The notes below the pieces were generated by a model, which was given only the letters and a program-made list of their open reading frames with translations, did not search any database and had not been told where the DNA came from. Source: Acetatifactor sp. (GTDB lineage: Bacteria; Bacillota; Clostridia; Lachnospirales; Lachnospiraceae). Taken from it: a stretch of DNA of 25,769 nucleotides. Of the stretch, positions 1 to 7,125 are shown in pieces (the stretch's first letter is position 1; each line of letters opens with the position of its first letter). Position numbers and translations under genes: made by a program. The stretch lies in the NCBI GenBank assembly GCA_016293615.1, contig JAEDDX010000041.1, positions 1 through 25,769 of the forward strand, written 5' to 3'.

Positions 1-105
1 GAAGCGCTGCAGCAACAACCCTTGGCAGGCCGTCGCGCAGCGACTTAGTTCAATTGGAATTTTTTCTGCCTATATTATATAACACACAAATGTAAAAAGG
101 GATTT
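1..105. other. Unrelated sequence that interrupts the thioredoxin gene
   Basis: Reading the minus strand, thioredoxin similarity stops at about base 106. What follows is an AT-rich stretch (about 50-105) and then a GC-rich stretch (1-45). The GC-rich part contains a small stem, GTCGC-TGC-GCGAC on the minus strand. All three plus-strand frames are open through the GC-rich part, so it could be the end of an inserted element or of another gene. I do not recognise it. A mobile-element end or rearrangement junction is inferred only from the broken gene. Confidence 0.4.
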
Positions 106-273
106 AATTTTAACAACCTTGATATCGGAGCGCTCCTTGGCAATCTCCTCTACCAGAGGAACTACCATGCGGCAAGGACCACACCAGGGAGCCCAGAAAT
201 CCATCAGGACGGGCTTGTCCGAGTTCAAAACCTCTTGATTGAAATTGTTTTTATTTACATTGATAGCAGACAT
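70..273 (-). pseudogene. trxA: Thioredoxin, 3'-truncated
   Basis: The first 56 residues are a clear thioredoxin N-terminal half: beta-alpha-beta start, then the redox motif W30-C31-G-P-C34, then the strand ending in KVVKI. Thioredoxins are about 105 residues. This one lacks the whole second half, including the cis-proline loop, and ends in an unrelated 11-residue tail before a stop. The start is firm: an AGGAGGA ribosome binding site lies 7 bases before ATG. A perfect TATAAT lies further upstream (308-313). The intact protein is a cytoplasmic disulfide reductase; the truncated product should not fold as one. The neighbouring rhodanese remnant is another sulfur/redox gene, so the pair probably formed a small thiol-metabolism unit before disruption. 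Confidence 0.85.
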
Positions 274-307
274 ATTTAAGTCCTCCTGTTTTCTTTTTTA
301 TGGCTTT

Positions 308-313
308 ATTATA
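308..313 (-). promoter_or_regulatory. Candidate -10 element for the thioredoxin gene
   Basis: A perfect TATAAT on the minus strand lies about 35 bases before the thioredoxin start. I see no good -35 at 16-18 bases upstream and no extended -10 TG, so this is only a candidate. A near-palindrome, GTGAT-AAA-ATCAC (336-348), lies where an upstream operator could be. Confidence 0.35.
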
Positions 314-335
314 TCCAGTAGTCGTTCCTTGTTCT

Positions 336-348
336 GTGATTTTATCAC
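336..348. repeat. 13-base inverted repeat, left copy
   Basis: GTGATTTTATCAC on the plus strand. The exact reverse complement occurs at 528-540. Each copy is itself a 5-base palindrome with a 3-base centre. The copy overlaps the stop codon of the rhodanese remnant. A further identical copy (GTGATAAAATCAC) lies inside the glucosaminidase gene at 5350-5362. Confidence 0.7.
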
Positions 349-536
349 TTATCGCCGGTGACTGTTTCACCGGGCCAACTATTCATTCCGCCGATCTCAA
401 TGATATTGGTGTAGCCCAGTTTCACCAGTTTTTCAGATGCCTGCTTACTCCGATTACCGCTGCGGCAGTATACCAGGAACACAAATGCATTGGCAATATC
501 CTTCGGCTGACCCAGGCGGCGCTCTCCGTGATAAAA
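345..536 (-). pseudogene. Rhodanese-domain protein, 5'-truncated remnant
   Basis: This 63-codon open stretch has no start codon of its own and is preceded in frame by a stop. It encodes the C-terminal half of a single-domain rhodanese (sulfurtransferase): the active-site loop YCRSGNRS with its catalytic cysteine, then the helix and strand KLVKLGYTNIIEIGG, and the conserved end MNSWPGE. Intact small rhodaneses are about 100 residues; the first 40-50 are missing. The remnant sits 33 bases after the stop of the glycosyltransferase gene and 71 bases before the thioredoxin start, on the same strand. The break at the capsule-locus edge suggests that recombination or insertion of the polysaccharide genes removed the 5' part. 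Translation as a fragment is unlikely because no ribosome binding site is visible. Confidence 0.75.
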
Positions 537-540
537 TCAC
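528..540. repeat. 13-base inverted repeat, right copy
   Basis: GTGATAAAATCAC, the exact reverse complement of 336-348 and identical to 5350-5362. It covers the in-frame stop that opens the rhodanese remnant, so the remnant lies almost exactly between the two copies. Confidence 0.7.
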
Positions 541-569
541 ATTTTTCCAAGAAGGATCCCCCGCCTCCG

Positions 570-1502
570 CTATTCCTCAATATTGATCTTCTCGCGAATC
601 ACATACTGAGGGGAATTGTTCAAGGTGATATAGATGCGTCCGATGTATTCACCGATCAGTCCCAGCATCAGCATAATCATACCGCCGAAGATCACGATTG
701 CAGCCATCATGGAGCTGAATCCGATCGGGACATCAGGGTTTACGAACTTCTTGATGATCGTATATAAGCCATACAGGAAGCCGAACATTGCGCTGACCGC
801 GCCGAAAACGGTGGCGATACGCAGCGGTTTTACCGAGAAGGCGGTAAAACCGTTGAACCACAGACCAAGCAGCTTCTTCAAGGTGTAGCCGGATGCGCCG
901 ACCTCACGCTCACGGTGTGTCACGGCGACATTGGTGATGCTCTTCGTCGCCCGAAGCACCAGCCCGATGACATAGGGGTAAGAGTTTTCGTAGCGGATCA
1001 TATCGTCCACCACGAAGCGTTTTACCGCAAAGTAGCTGGAAACATACAGCTCCTTCGGCTTGCCGAGCATCATTCGCGTCATTCTTTCGTTTACCATGCT
1101 GCCGAGGTTCCGGAAGGCGGAATGCTGTTTGTGCTCATACTTTGCATAGACCGCGTCATAGCCTTCCTCCAGCTTGTTTAACAGCTTGTCCACCTCGTCC
1201 GCGGGCGTCTGTCCGTCGTCGTCAAGGCATACCACGAAATCACCGTCCGAATATCGGAGCCCGGCCATCAAAGCGGAATGCTGGCCGAAATTCCTGGCAA
1301 GACTGATGCCCCTGATGTTCTCATGCTCCTGACAAAGCTTCCGTATCACCTCGAAGGTATTGTCTGGAGAGCAGTCATTTACCAGAAAAACATTGTAGGT
1401 GTACTGCGGCAGGCGCTTCATTGTTTCGGAAATCTCGGCGATGACGCCGGGAAGGGTTTTCTCCGAACGATAACAGGGAATGACAAAACTAACCTTTTTC
1501 AT
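570..1502 (-). CDS. Undecaprenyl-phosphate-type GT2 glycosyltransferase with C-terminal membrane helices
   Basis: A 310-residue family 2 glycosyltransferase of the DPM1/CsbB/ArnC/GtrB kind. The N-terminus FVIPCYRSEKTL begins the nucleotide-binding fold; NDCSPDNT and the metal-binding CLDDDGQTP follow at about residues 45-110. Two membrane helices lie near the C-terminus (about 225-255 and 265-290). Family members load one sugar from a nucleotide donor onto a polyprenyl phosphate at the inner face of the membrane, for later transfer outside. The ATG at 1502 is chosen over an upstream start at 1550 because it follows AAGGA with good spacing and leaves a 17-base gap instead of an overlap. It is the last gene of the pseB-pseC-acetyltransferase cassette, so its likely donor is the sugar made by those enzymes; that is inference. 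A second enzyme of this kind lies at 21143-22072. Confidence 0.85.
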   Translation of the reverse strand: MKKVSFVIPCYRSEKTLPGVIAEISETMKRLPQYTYNVFLVNDCSPDNTFEVIRKLCQEHENIRGISLARNFGQHSALMAGLRYSDGDFVVCLDDDGQTPADEVDKLLNKLEEGYDAVYAKYEHKQHSAFRNLGSMVNERMTRMMLGKPKELYVSSYFAVKRFVVDDMIRYENSYPYVIGLVLRATKSITNVAVTHREREVGASGYTLKKLLGLWFNGFTAFSVKPLRIATVFGAVSAMFGFLYGLYTIIKKFVNPDVPIGFSSMMAAIVIFGGMIMLMLGLIGEYIGRIYITLNNSPQYVIREKINIEE

Positions 1503-1519
1503 CTCTTCATCCTTCTTTT

Positions 1520-2050
1520 CTATTGTTCCGGGCAGATGGCTGCCATCCACACGATATCTTCATAGGTTCCGTCGATGCAGACATCTCCCCGCAGGAGTCC
1601 CTCCTGCACGAAGCCTGCTTTCTCATAGCTGCGGACGGCCTGTCGGTTGAAAGCAAAGGCCCGCAGGTAAACGCGATGCAGCGCTTCTTCCTCGAAGCAG
1701 TAGCGAAGCATCAGTTTCGCCACTGCCGTGCCGAGTCCGCGGCCTCTCGCACGCTCCTCCCCGATAAAAATACCGTACTCCGCCTTGTTGTTCTGTCTGT
1801 CGATGTCGCGGATGTACACAGAGCCTACCGGCGTGTCATCCTCCGTCTCGCAGATCATCATCTGCACGGCCTTACCGGTCTCTATCATGGTACGGATCCA
1901 GTTTTCATGCCCCTGCCTGGTAAACTCTGCCCGGTATATAAAATTTTTCCGCACCGCATCCGAGTTTCTCCAGGAAATAATCAGGTCGGTGTCGTCATAA
2001 GTCATCCTGCGAAGATAGATCCCCGCCTCGTGATCTCTGTACTCCTTCAT
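1520..2050 (-). CDS. pseH: GNAT N-acetyltransferase, probable PseH-like amino-sugar acetyltransferase
   Basis: A 176-residue GCN5-related acetyltransferase. The N-terminal IYLRRMTYDDTDLIISWRN, the middle strand GSVYIRDID, the acetyl-CoA loop RARGRGLG (about residues 101-108) and the C-terminal helix RSYEKAGFVQEG are typical of the RimJ/PseH branch. PseH transfers acetyl from acetyl-CoA to the 4-amino group of UDP-4-amino-4,6-dideoxy-N-acetyl-altrosamine. The role is assigned mainly from its place directly after a PseC-like aminotransferase (34-base gap). A GGGGGA ribosome binding site lies 6 bases before ATG. Sequence alone cannot separate PseH from acetyltransferases acting on other 4-amino sugars. 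The family call is firm and the substrate is less sure. Confidence 0.75.
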   Translation of the reverse strand: MKEYRDHEAGIYLRRMTYDDTDLIISWRNSDAVRKNFIYRAEFTRQGHENWIRTMIETGKAVQMMICETEDDTPVGSVYIRDIDRQNNKAEYGIFIGEERARGRGLGTAVAKLMLRYCFEEEALHRVYLRAFAFNRQAVRSYEKAGFVQEGLLRGDVCIDGTYEDIVWMAAICPEQ

Positions 2051-2084
2051 GCCTTTTCCCCCATTTCAGATTCTCTGCGCCGGA

Positions 2085-3278
2085 TCATCTGCGATAGTAA
2101 GCGATCAGTTTTTTCACCGCGCAAATGACATCCTCCGCATCGTTGTCCGTCATCGCATAGAACAGCGGAATGCTCATGACTTCTCCATAAAACTTCTCGG
2201 CGCACGGGCACAGCCCCTTCTCATAACCAAGCTTCTCATAATAAGAATGCCAATATACGGGCAGATAATGCACCTGCGCGTATATATTCTCAGCGTGCAA
2301 AGCATCAAAGAACTCTCTCCTGTCACAGGTGAGCTTCTCAAGGTTCAGGCGCAGGATATAGAGGTGTCTGGTCGTCTCGGACTCGGGAATCTCCCTTTGT
2401 ACGACAAGCTCAGGCATCTCGGAAAACGCACGGTCATACCGCTTCACGATTTGCGCGCGTCTGGCTGAAAAGACGTCAAGCTTATCCAGCTGGCTGGTCA
2501 GAAGGGCTGCCTGTATGTCGGTGATACGATAGTTAAAGCCCAGCTCCACCTGTTCATTGTACCAGCCCGCATCGGTGGGATGCACCATCTCGGACTGATT
2601 TCTGGTGATGCCGTGTGTGCGCAGACGCATCAGTTTCCGGTACAGCTTCTCGTCATTGGTCGTGATGGCACCGCCCTCACCGCTGGTGACGGTCTTGACA
2701 GGGTGGAAGCTGAAGGTGGTCATATCTGCCATACTGCCCACGGGGCGTCCCTTGTATTTCGTGCCGATGGCGTGTGCCGCATCTTCGATGAAAACAAGGT
2801 TATGCTCCTCGCAGATTCTGCGAATCTCATCCTGTTCCACCGCCTGTCCGGTAAAATCTACCGCTATCACACCCTTGGTCGCAGGAGTGATCAGCTTCTC
2901 GATCTGCCCGGGGTCGATATTGCAGGTATCCGGTCTGATATCCGCAAACACCGGGGTTGCGCCGCAGTACAGCACACAGTTGGAGGATGCGGCGAAGGTG
3001 ATGGAGCTGACAATGACCTCATCCCCGGGGCCAAAGCCTGCCGCAAGCGCCGCAAGGTGAAGGGCTGCGGTACCGTTTGAAACCGCCACCGCATATTTCG
3101 CGCCGGTAATCTTACAAAGCTTTCTCTCCAGCTCTGCCACATACGGGCCTCCCGTCAGGAAATCGCCGCGAAGTACCTCCGTGACTGCCCGGATGTCATC
3201 CTCATCGATATATTGTTTTCCGTAGGAGAGAGGTTTCTCTCTGACCGGTATTCCGCCATATAAAGCAGGTTTTTCCAT
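2085..3278 (-). CDS. pseC: PseC-like PLP-dependent UDP-4-keto-sugar aminotransferase
   Basis: A 397-residue DegT/DnrJ/EryC1/StrS-family aminotransferase of normal length. Visible landmarks are VSNGTAALHLA (phosphate-binding, about 67-77), FIEDAAHA with cofactor-pairing D166, and FSFHPVKTVTSGEGG with the Schiff-base lysine K195. The family transfers an amino group from glutamate to a 4-keto sugar nucleotide. With the PseB-like dehydratase just upstream, the expected substrate is UDP-2-acetamido-2,6-dideoxy-arabino-4-hexulose, giving the 4-amino altrose derivative. An AAGGAAGG ribosome binding site precedes ATG. The 141-base gap to pseB is long for this operon and contains a hairpin (3309-3341). 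An ArnB-type or other 4-aminotransferase specificity cannot be excluded. Confidence 0.88.
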   Translation of the reverse strand: MEKPALYGGIPVREKPLSYGKQYIDEDDIRAVTEVLRGDFLTGGPYVAELERKLCKITGAKYAVAVSNGTAALHLAALAAGFGPGDEVIVSSITFAASSNCVLYCGATPVFADIRPDTCNIDPGQIEKLITPATKGVIAVDFTGQAVEQDEIRRICEEHNLVFIEDAAHAIGTKYKGRPVGSMADMTTFSFHPVKTVTSGEGGAITTNDEKLYRKLMRLRTHGITRNQSEMVHPTDAGWYNEQVELGFNYRITDIQAALLTSQLDKLDVFSARRAQIVKRYDRAFSEMPELVVQREIPESETTRHLYILRLNLEKLTCDRREFFDALHAENIYAQVHYLPVYWHSYYEKLGYEKGLCPCAEKFYGEVMSIPLFYAMTDNDAEDVICAVKKLIAYYRR

Positions 3279-3308
3279 AGAACACCTTCCTTTCCGTCCA
3301 CTTCGAAA

Positions 3309-3341
3309 TGAGGCACCGGTCGAACCAGCGACAGTGCCTCA
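3309..3341 (-). other. Hairpin between pseB and pseC
   Basis: TGAGGCAC (3309-3316) pairs with GTGCCTCA (3334-3341). A 4-base inner stem, GTCG/CGAC, lies within the 17-base loop. On the transcribed (minus) side it is followed by CATTTCG rather than a proper T-run, so it is not a convincing terminator. It could stabilise mRNA or be a processing site that tunes pseB against pseC. Confidence 0.4.
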
Positions 3342-3419
3342 CCAAAAACGATTGTTGTCTGTACTCAGCCGGATCGCTGCCCGCTCCGGGGACTTGCGCA
3401 TCCATTCTGACTGAGTGTT

Positions 3420-4415
3420 TTATTGTTCTAAGTCGACTGTTTCCAGCAGCTCCCGGATCTGCTCCACGGTCAGCCACTCGGTATTATTGCCGGAGCTGTA
3501 GGAAAAGCCCTCCGGTACCTTTTTGCCGGTGGGTACGGCTCTTCTGTTCTCGCTCCAGACCATCTGGGGATACACGATGAAGTGCTTCTCGTACTCGTAG
3601 GTATTCATGGAGTCTTCCACGGTCACCATGATCTCATGCAGCTTCTCGCCCTCGCGGATTCCCACCTCAGGCATCTTACAGCCGGGAAGCATTGCCTCCG
3701 CAAGGTCGGTAACCTTGAACGAAGGAATCTTGGAGATAAAGGTCTCGCCGCCCTTTGCTTCCTCGAGCGCCTTAATGACAAGCTCGACACCCTGCTGCAG
3801 GCTGATCCAGAATCTGGTCATACGATAATCGGTAATCGGAAGCTCTGTGCCTCCGTTTTTGATGATGTTGTGGAAGAACGGGATGACAGAGCCGCGGCTT
3901 CCCGCCACATTGCCGTAACGGACGATGGAGAAGCAGGTGTCCTTGCTGCCCGCATAAGCATTGGCCGCAATGAACAGCTTGTCGGAAACCAGCTTGGTGC
4001 CGCCGTACAGGTTCACGGGGTTCACAGCCTTGTCGGTGGAAAGTGCAACGACCTTCTTCACGCCGCAGTCAAGCGCGCAGTCAATGACATTCTGTGCGCC
4101 GTTGATATTGGTCTTGATCGCCTCCGCGGGATTGTACTCGCATGCGGGAACCTGCTTCAGGGCTGCCGCATGGATGACGAAATCCACGCCCTCAAAGGCT
4201 CTCATCATACGCTCCTTGTCGCGGACGTCGCCGATAAAAAAGCGCAGCTTATCCTGATACTCCTTAAACTCATTCTGCATGATGAACTGCTTAAACTCGT
4301 CCCTGGAGTAGATGATGATCTTCTTCGGATTATAGTGTGTCAGAACATATTTGGTAAACGCTTTGCCAAAGGAACCGGTTCCGCCGGTTACCAGAATTGA
4401 TTTATCATTTAACAT
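3420..4415 (-). CDS. pseB: PseB-like UDP-GlcNAc 4,6-dehydratase (5-inverting)
   Basis: A 331-residue short-chain dehydrogenase/reductase of the extended, sugar-nucleotide type. The NAD(P)-binding motif GGTGSFG is at residues 11-17. The catalytic set is STDKA with D128 and K129, followed by Y137 and K141 in YGGTK. This arrangement, and the total length, match PseB/FlaA1, which converts UDP-GlcNAc to the 4-keto-6-deoxy altro-type sugar, the first step towards pseudaminic acid and related diamino sugars. The internal ATG at 4415 is preferred to that at 4436 because GGGAG sits 8 bases before it and the NAD motif then starts at the expected distance. It leads the sugar cassette and has its own promoter upstream (4505-4533). 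Confidence 0.9.
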   Translation of the reverse strand: MLNDKSILVTGGTGSFGKAFTKYVLTHYNPKKIIIYSRDEFKQFIMQNEFKEYQDKLRFFIGDVRDKERMMRAFEGVDFVIHAAALKQVPACEYNPAEAIKTNINGAQNVIDCALDCGVKKVVALSTDKAVNPVNLYGGTKLVSDKLFIAANAYAGSKDTCFSIVRYGNVAGSRGSVIPFFHNIIKNGGTELPITDYRMTRFWISLQQGVELVIKALEEAKGGETFISKIPSFKVTDLAEAMLPGCKMPEVGIREGEKLHEIMVTVEDSMNTYEYEKHFIVYPQMVWSENRRAVPTGKKVPEGFSYSSGNNTEWLTVEQIRELLETVDLEQ

Positions 4416-4461
4416 GGATCTTCTCCCTTCAAACATGGCCGTATGAACGGCAATTCAACTT

Positions 4462-4490
4462 ATCATAGCATATCGCGGAAAAAAAGGCAA
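4462..4490 (-). promoter_or_regulatory. Second candidate promoter for the pseB cassette
   Basis: TTGCCT (4485-4490) and TATGAT (4462-4467) on the minus strand, 17 bases apart. The -10 matches five of six and the -35 four of six. It is closer to the gene than the 4505-4533 promoter and weaker by eye. Confidence 0.35.
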
Positions 4491-4504
4491 TTTACTTCCT
4501 TTTT

Positions 4505-4533
4505 ATGATATACTATCTTTTTTCATTTGTCAG
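4505..4533 (-). promoter_or_regulatory. Promoter of the pseB cassette
   Basis: CTGACA (4528-4533) and TATCAT (4505-4510) on the minus strand, separated by 17 bases. Each matches the housekeeping consensus at five of six positions. The region is AT-rich in contrast to the flanking genes. It would give a leader of about 80 bases before the pseB ATG. Confidence 0.6.
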
Positions 4534-4640
4534 TATGTTTCTCCCAAAATCTGATATCGATACACAGAAGGCGCAGAAAACCCACACCGCAGTGTTCTCC
4601 GCCCCTAAAGCGCAAAGCTCCTGATGAAATCACATTCGAC

Positions 4641-5378
4641 CTACAGACTTCCTCTTTCAATTCCGTAAGTTTCACAGAGTCCGGTAAACTCAAGGGACTC
4701 AATCAATGCTTTCAGGATATCCCGCCGGGTCATCCGGCTGTTTTGGAGCTGTTCCGCCCAGCCGGCCAGTCCTGCTTCGTCCGCTTCTCTGCCGAGAATG
4801 GTTCTGTACAGGGTTTCGACATATCCCTCGTCTGATACCTTCTTATTCACGAATTCCTCGCTGAAGAAAAAGCTTTCCGCGATCTGCGCGCCGTTCACAT
4901 AACCGTGCTGCAGCTGCTTTACCCAGCCCCGGTGGCCGGCCTGGTCTGCGGGGCGTCCCAGACACTCGGTGTAGAAGCGGGACACGAACCGCTCAATGCT
5001 GCCGACTGCCCGGTATTCACCGCGGAGAATACCATAGCTTTCACAGATGGCGGTAAACTCGGCGGATTCGACGAACGCCTTGGTCACTTCGCTGCGGGTG
5101 GAATACTCGTTCGCAAGCTCTTTTAACCAGCCCGCAAGTCCTGTCTCATCGGCTTCTCTTCCCAGCATGGCGCGGTAGAGGACCCTGACGAATTCTTCGT
5201 CGGACAGGTTCTTTTGTAGCATCTCATCGCTGAATACAAAGGCTTCCGCGATCTGCGCACCGTTCATCTGACCGGTCATGAGCTGCTCCGTCCAGCCGGC
5301 AAGACCTGCCTCGTCGGGCTCCCTGGAGAGGCACTGCCCGTACATGCGGGTGATAAAATCACGAACCGCTTCTTCCTC
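4641..5378 (-). repeat. Two tandem DUF4214 coding repeats
   Basis: The 3' end of the glucosaminidase gene encodes two ~120-residue modules (5018-5378 and 4641-5003). They share the blocks NGAQIAE, then LGREAD..GLAGW, then ES.EFT..CE.YGI.RG in the same order. Each module holds two related half-repeats, so the region shows two rounds of internal duplication. Confidence 0.75.
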
Positions 5379-7124
5379 CGGGAAGACGCCTGTCGTGAAG
5401 GGATAGGTGATGGTCAGAACGCTGCCGTCGCCGCTGACGGTGATGCCGTCTGTGAGGGTTTGTCCGTTGATGATCACGGTAAAGTTCTCCGGGAAGGCAT
5501 AGCCGTCCTCAGCCCGGAATGTGACATGAAAGACATAATCCCTGCCGCCTTCCAGCGCCTCGGAGCCTACGGTGTCGCCGGTTGCGGCATCCGTATAAAA
5601 GAAGCTGCTTTGCTGAAAATGGCCGGCTGCACTGCCCGGACCCGGTTCCAGCGGGAATGTCAATCCGGTGTCACCCGCCTTCACCGCAAAACCTGCCTCA
5701 TACGGAATATCAATGGTTTGTGTAGGCGACGGTTCCTTGCAGGGCTCTGCAGGCATATTTTCATATACCGGAATCTTGAACACAAAGGTGCTCTCCAGCG
5801 CTCCCGCACTTTCATACAGTTTCCGAATCTTCGCAGCCTCCGTCGTCGGTGCGGAGATATTCTGCATGTACTGATGCGTGTAGAGCGGATTCGAGCCGTT
5901 TGGATTCACATTGTATTTCTGCAGATAGAGAGTGTCCTGACCCTTTTTGATATAGCCGGCGGAGATAACATCCGCACCGCCCTGAATCGACAGATAGGCG
6001 TTGTTCCAGCCCTGCTTCTTGGCATAGGTCAGTCCGTTGACGATGACCTCCGTATTGGTCGTGCCGGACGCCTTAACATTAAAGTAATTGTAATACCCCT
6101 CAAACCCGGGATAAGTTCCGGAGATCAGGGGAGAGGTTCCGCTTCCCTGCTCCTGCATCACGCGCGCCGCCAGATGGAAGGGACTGACCCTGCGTCCTTC
6201 TTCTGCGCCGATATACCAAAACAGCTCCGCAAAGGTCATGGTGTCCATCCCCGGAGCGGGCTTGCTGCCGTTCATAAAGGTATTGCTTAAGATCTTCTGC
6301 AGTGCCTCCAGCGTGTGATTTTCCTCGTTGTAGGTGAGCTGTTCAAACTGGAAGACGGCGCTCTCCGTCAGAGAATTTCTGGGGTCCATGTAGATTTTCA
6401 GCACCGGCTCCGTCGCATAGTACCAGTTCCCGGAGTCATACAAACCGTTCTTCGCCCAGTCCGGAAAGCTCTTGTAGACCAGACTCTTGTCTCCCATCTC
6501 GTTTTGAATCACGCTGTTCCAGTCGAGCGTCGTATTCATCTTGACGAAGGTCCATGTCGGGTGCTGTGCCTTCAGGGCGAGCAACGCCGGCTGATAGCTC
6601 TCCGGGAACTGCGCGATATCGGGATAGGACCTCGCCTCACCTTCCTCCAAATCAAACCGGGAGTACACGGAGGAAAATCCGTACTCCTCCTCCCAGGCGA
6701 GAAATCCGGCGTCTGCCACGGCAAGATTCTGTCTGGGAACAAAGCCGGTATACTCCGCGGAATTGTATTCTAACCTGACGCGGTACCACACTTCGCCCTC
6801 GTCATCCAGATAGACATCCTCAATATTGACCAGCTGTCCGCTCAGCACCGTCACCGCGGCGGGGCTGTCATAATCGGGCAGCACGCGCACGGGATAAGTA
6901 TCGGCAAGATAGACCAGCGCATAGATATCCCGCCCGGCGGCAAGCTTTTCCAGCGCTTCTCCGGCTTCGTCCAGCCACGCTCCGTATTCTTCCATACTCT
7001 CGGCCGAACATCTTGCTGCTGCAGCCGCATATGTCACGCCCGCTGCCCGGGGCATCCCACCCACGAGCAGCAAGGCTGTCAAAACCGCAATCCATCCCTG
7101 CTTTCGGATTTTTTTCCGTTTCAT
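4641..7124 (-). CDS. Secreted SH3 / glucosaminidase / DUF4214 cell-wall protein
   Basis: An 827-residue exported protein. Residues 1-36 are a signal peptide (basic KRKKIRKQG, hydrophobic core, small residues near the cleavage site). A bacterial SH3 domain lies at about 70-135 (PVRVLPDYDSPAAVTVLSGQ, then YTGFVPRQNL). Residues about 170-430 resemble LytB/Atl-type endo-beta-N-acetylglucosaminidase, with HLAARVMQEQGSG carrying the likely catalytic E325 and FEGYYNYFNV after it. A linker region follows. Two tandem DUF4214-type modules end the protein (about 583-704 and 708-827), each made of two ~60-residue halves with the pattern FV..LY...LGR..D..G...W. The domains predict peptidoglycan binding and cleavage at the cell surface. 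ATG has an AAAGGAG site that is duplicated just upstream. It is the last gene before the pse cassette and may open the wall for polysaccharide export or attachment (inference). Confidence 0.88.
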   Translation of the reverse strand: MKRKKIRKQGWIAVLTALLLVGGMPRAAGVTYAAAAARCSAESMEEYGAWLDEAGEALEKLAAGRDIYALVYLADTYPVRVLPDYDSPAAVTVLSGQLVNIEDVYLDDEGEVWYRVRLEYNSAEYTGFVPRQNLAVADAGFLAWEEEYGFSSVYSRFDLEEGEARSYPDIAQFPESYQPALLALKAQHPTWTFVKMNTTLDWNSVIQNEMGDKSLVYKSFPDWAKNGLYDSGNWYYATEPVLKIYMDPRNSLTESAVFQFEQLTYNEENHTLEALQKILSNTFMNGSKPAPGMDTMTFAELFWYIGAEEGRRVSPFHLAARVMQEQGSGTSPLISGTYPGFEGYYNYFNVKASGTTNTEVIVNGLTYAKKQGWNNAYLSIQGGADVISAGYIKKGQDTLYLQKYNVNPNGSNPLYTHQYMQNISAPTTEAAKIRKLYESAGALESTFVFKIPVYENMPAEPCKEPSPTQTIDIPYEAGFAVKAGDTGLTFPLEPGPGSAAGHFQQSSFFYTDAATGDTVGSEALEGGRDYVFHVTFRAEDGYAFPENFTVIINGQTLTDGITVSGDGSVLTITYPFTTGVFPEEEAVRDFITRMYGQCLSREPDEAGLAGWTEQLMTGQMNGAQIAEAFVFSDEMLQKNLSDEEFVRVLYRAMLGREADETGLAGWLKELANEYSTRSEVTKAFVESAEFTAICESYGILRGEYRAVGSIERFVSRFYTECLGRPADQAGHRGWVKQLQHGYVNGAQIAESFFFSEEFVNKKVSDEGYVETLYRTILGREADEAGLAGWAEQLQNSRMTRRDILKALIESLEFTGLCETYGIERGSL
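5350..5362. repeat. Third copy of the 13-base GTGATAAAATCAC motif
   Basis: Identical to 528-540 and reverse complement of 336-348. Here it is inside coding sequence, where it spells Asp-Phe-Ile-Thr on the minus strand, so it may be chance or codon-driven. Confidence 0.5.
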
Positions 7125-7125
7125 A

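Noticed and set aside
300..767. Long plus-strand open frame
   Set aside because: It lies opposite the rhodanese remnant and the GT2 gene, has no ribosome binding site and no recognisable protein features. The minus frames carry real family motifs.
3202..3477. Possible small minus-strand gene across the pseB-pseC gap
   Set aside because: It overlaps the ends of both genes in another frame, has no good ribosome binding site and shows no recognisable motif.
3582..4400. Long plus-strand open frame opposite pseB
   Set aside because: It is the antisense shadow of a GC-rich gene with clear dehydratase motifs; similar shadows occur opposite most genes here (for example 7013-8011, 8571-9467, 11510-12514, 16745-17713) and none has protein-family marks.
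4560..4610. Possible terminator after the glucosaminidase gene
   Set aside because: GGCG and GAA blocks can pair with TTC and CGCC blocks, but the stem is broken and no T-run follows on the minus strand, so a clear terminator is not supported.
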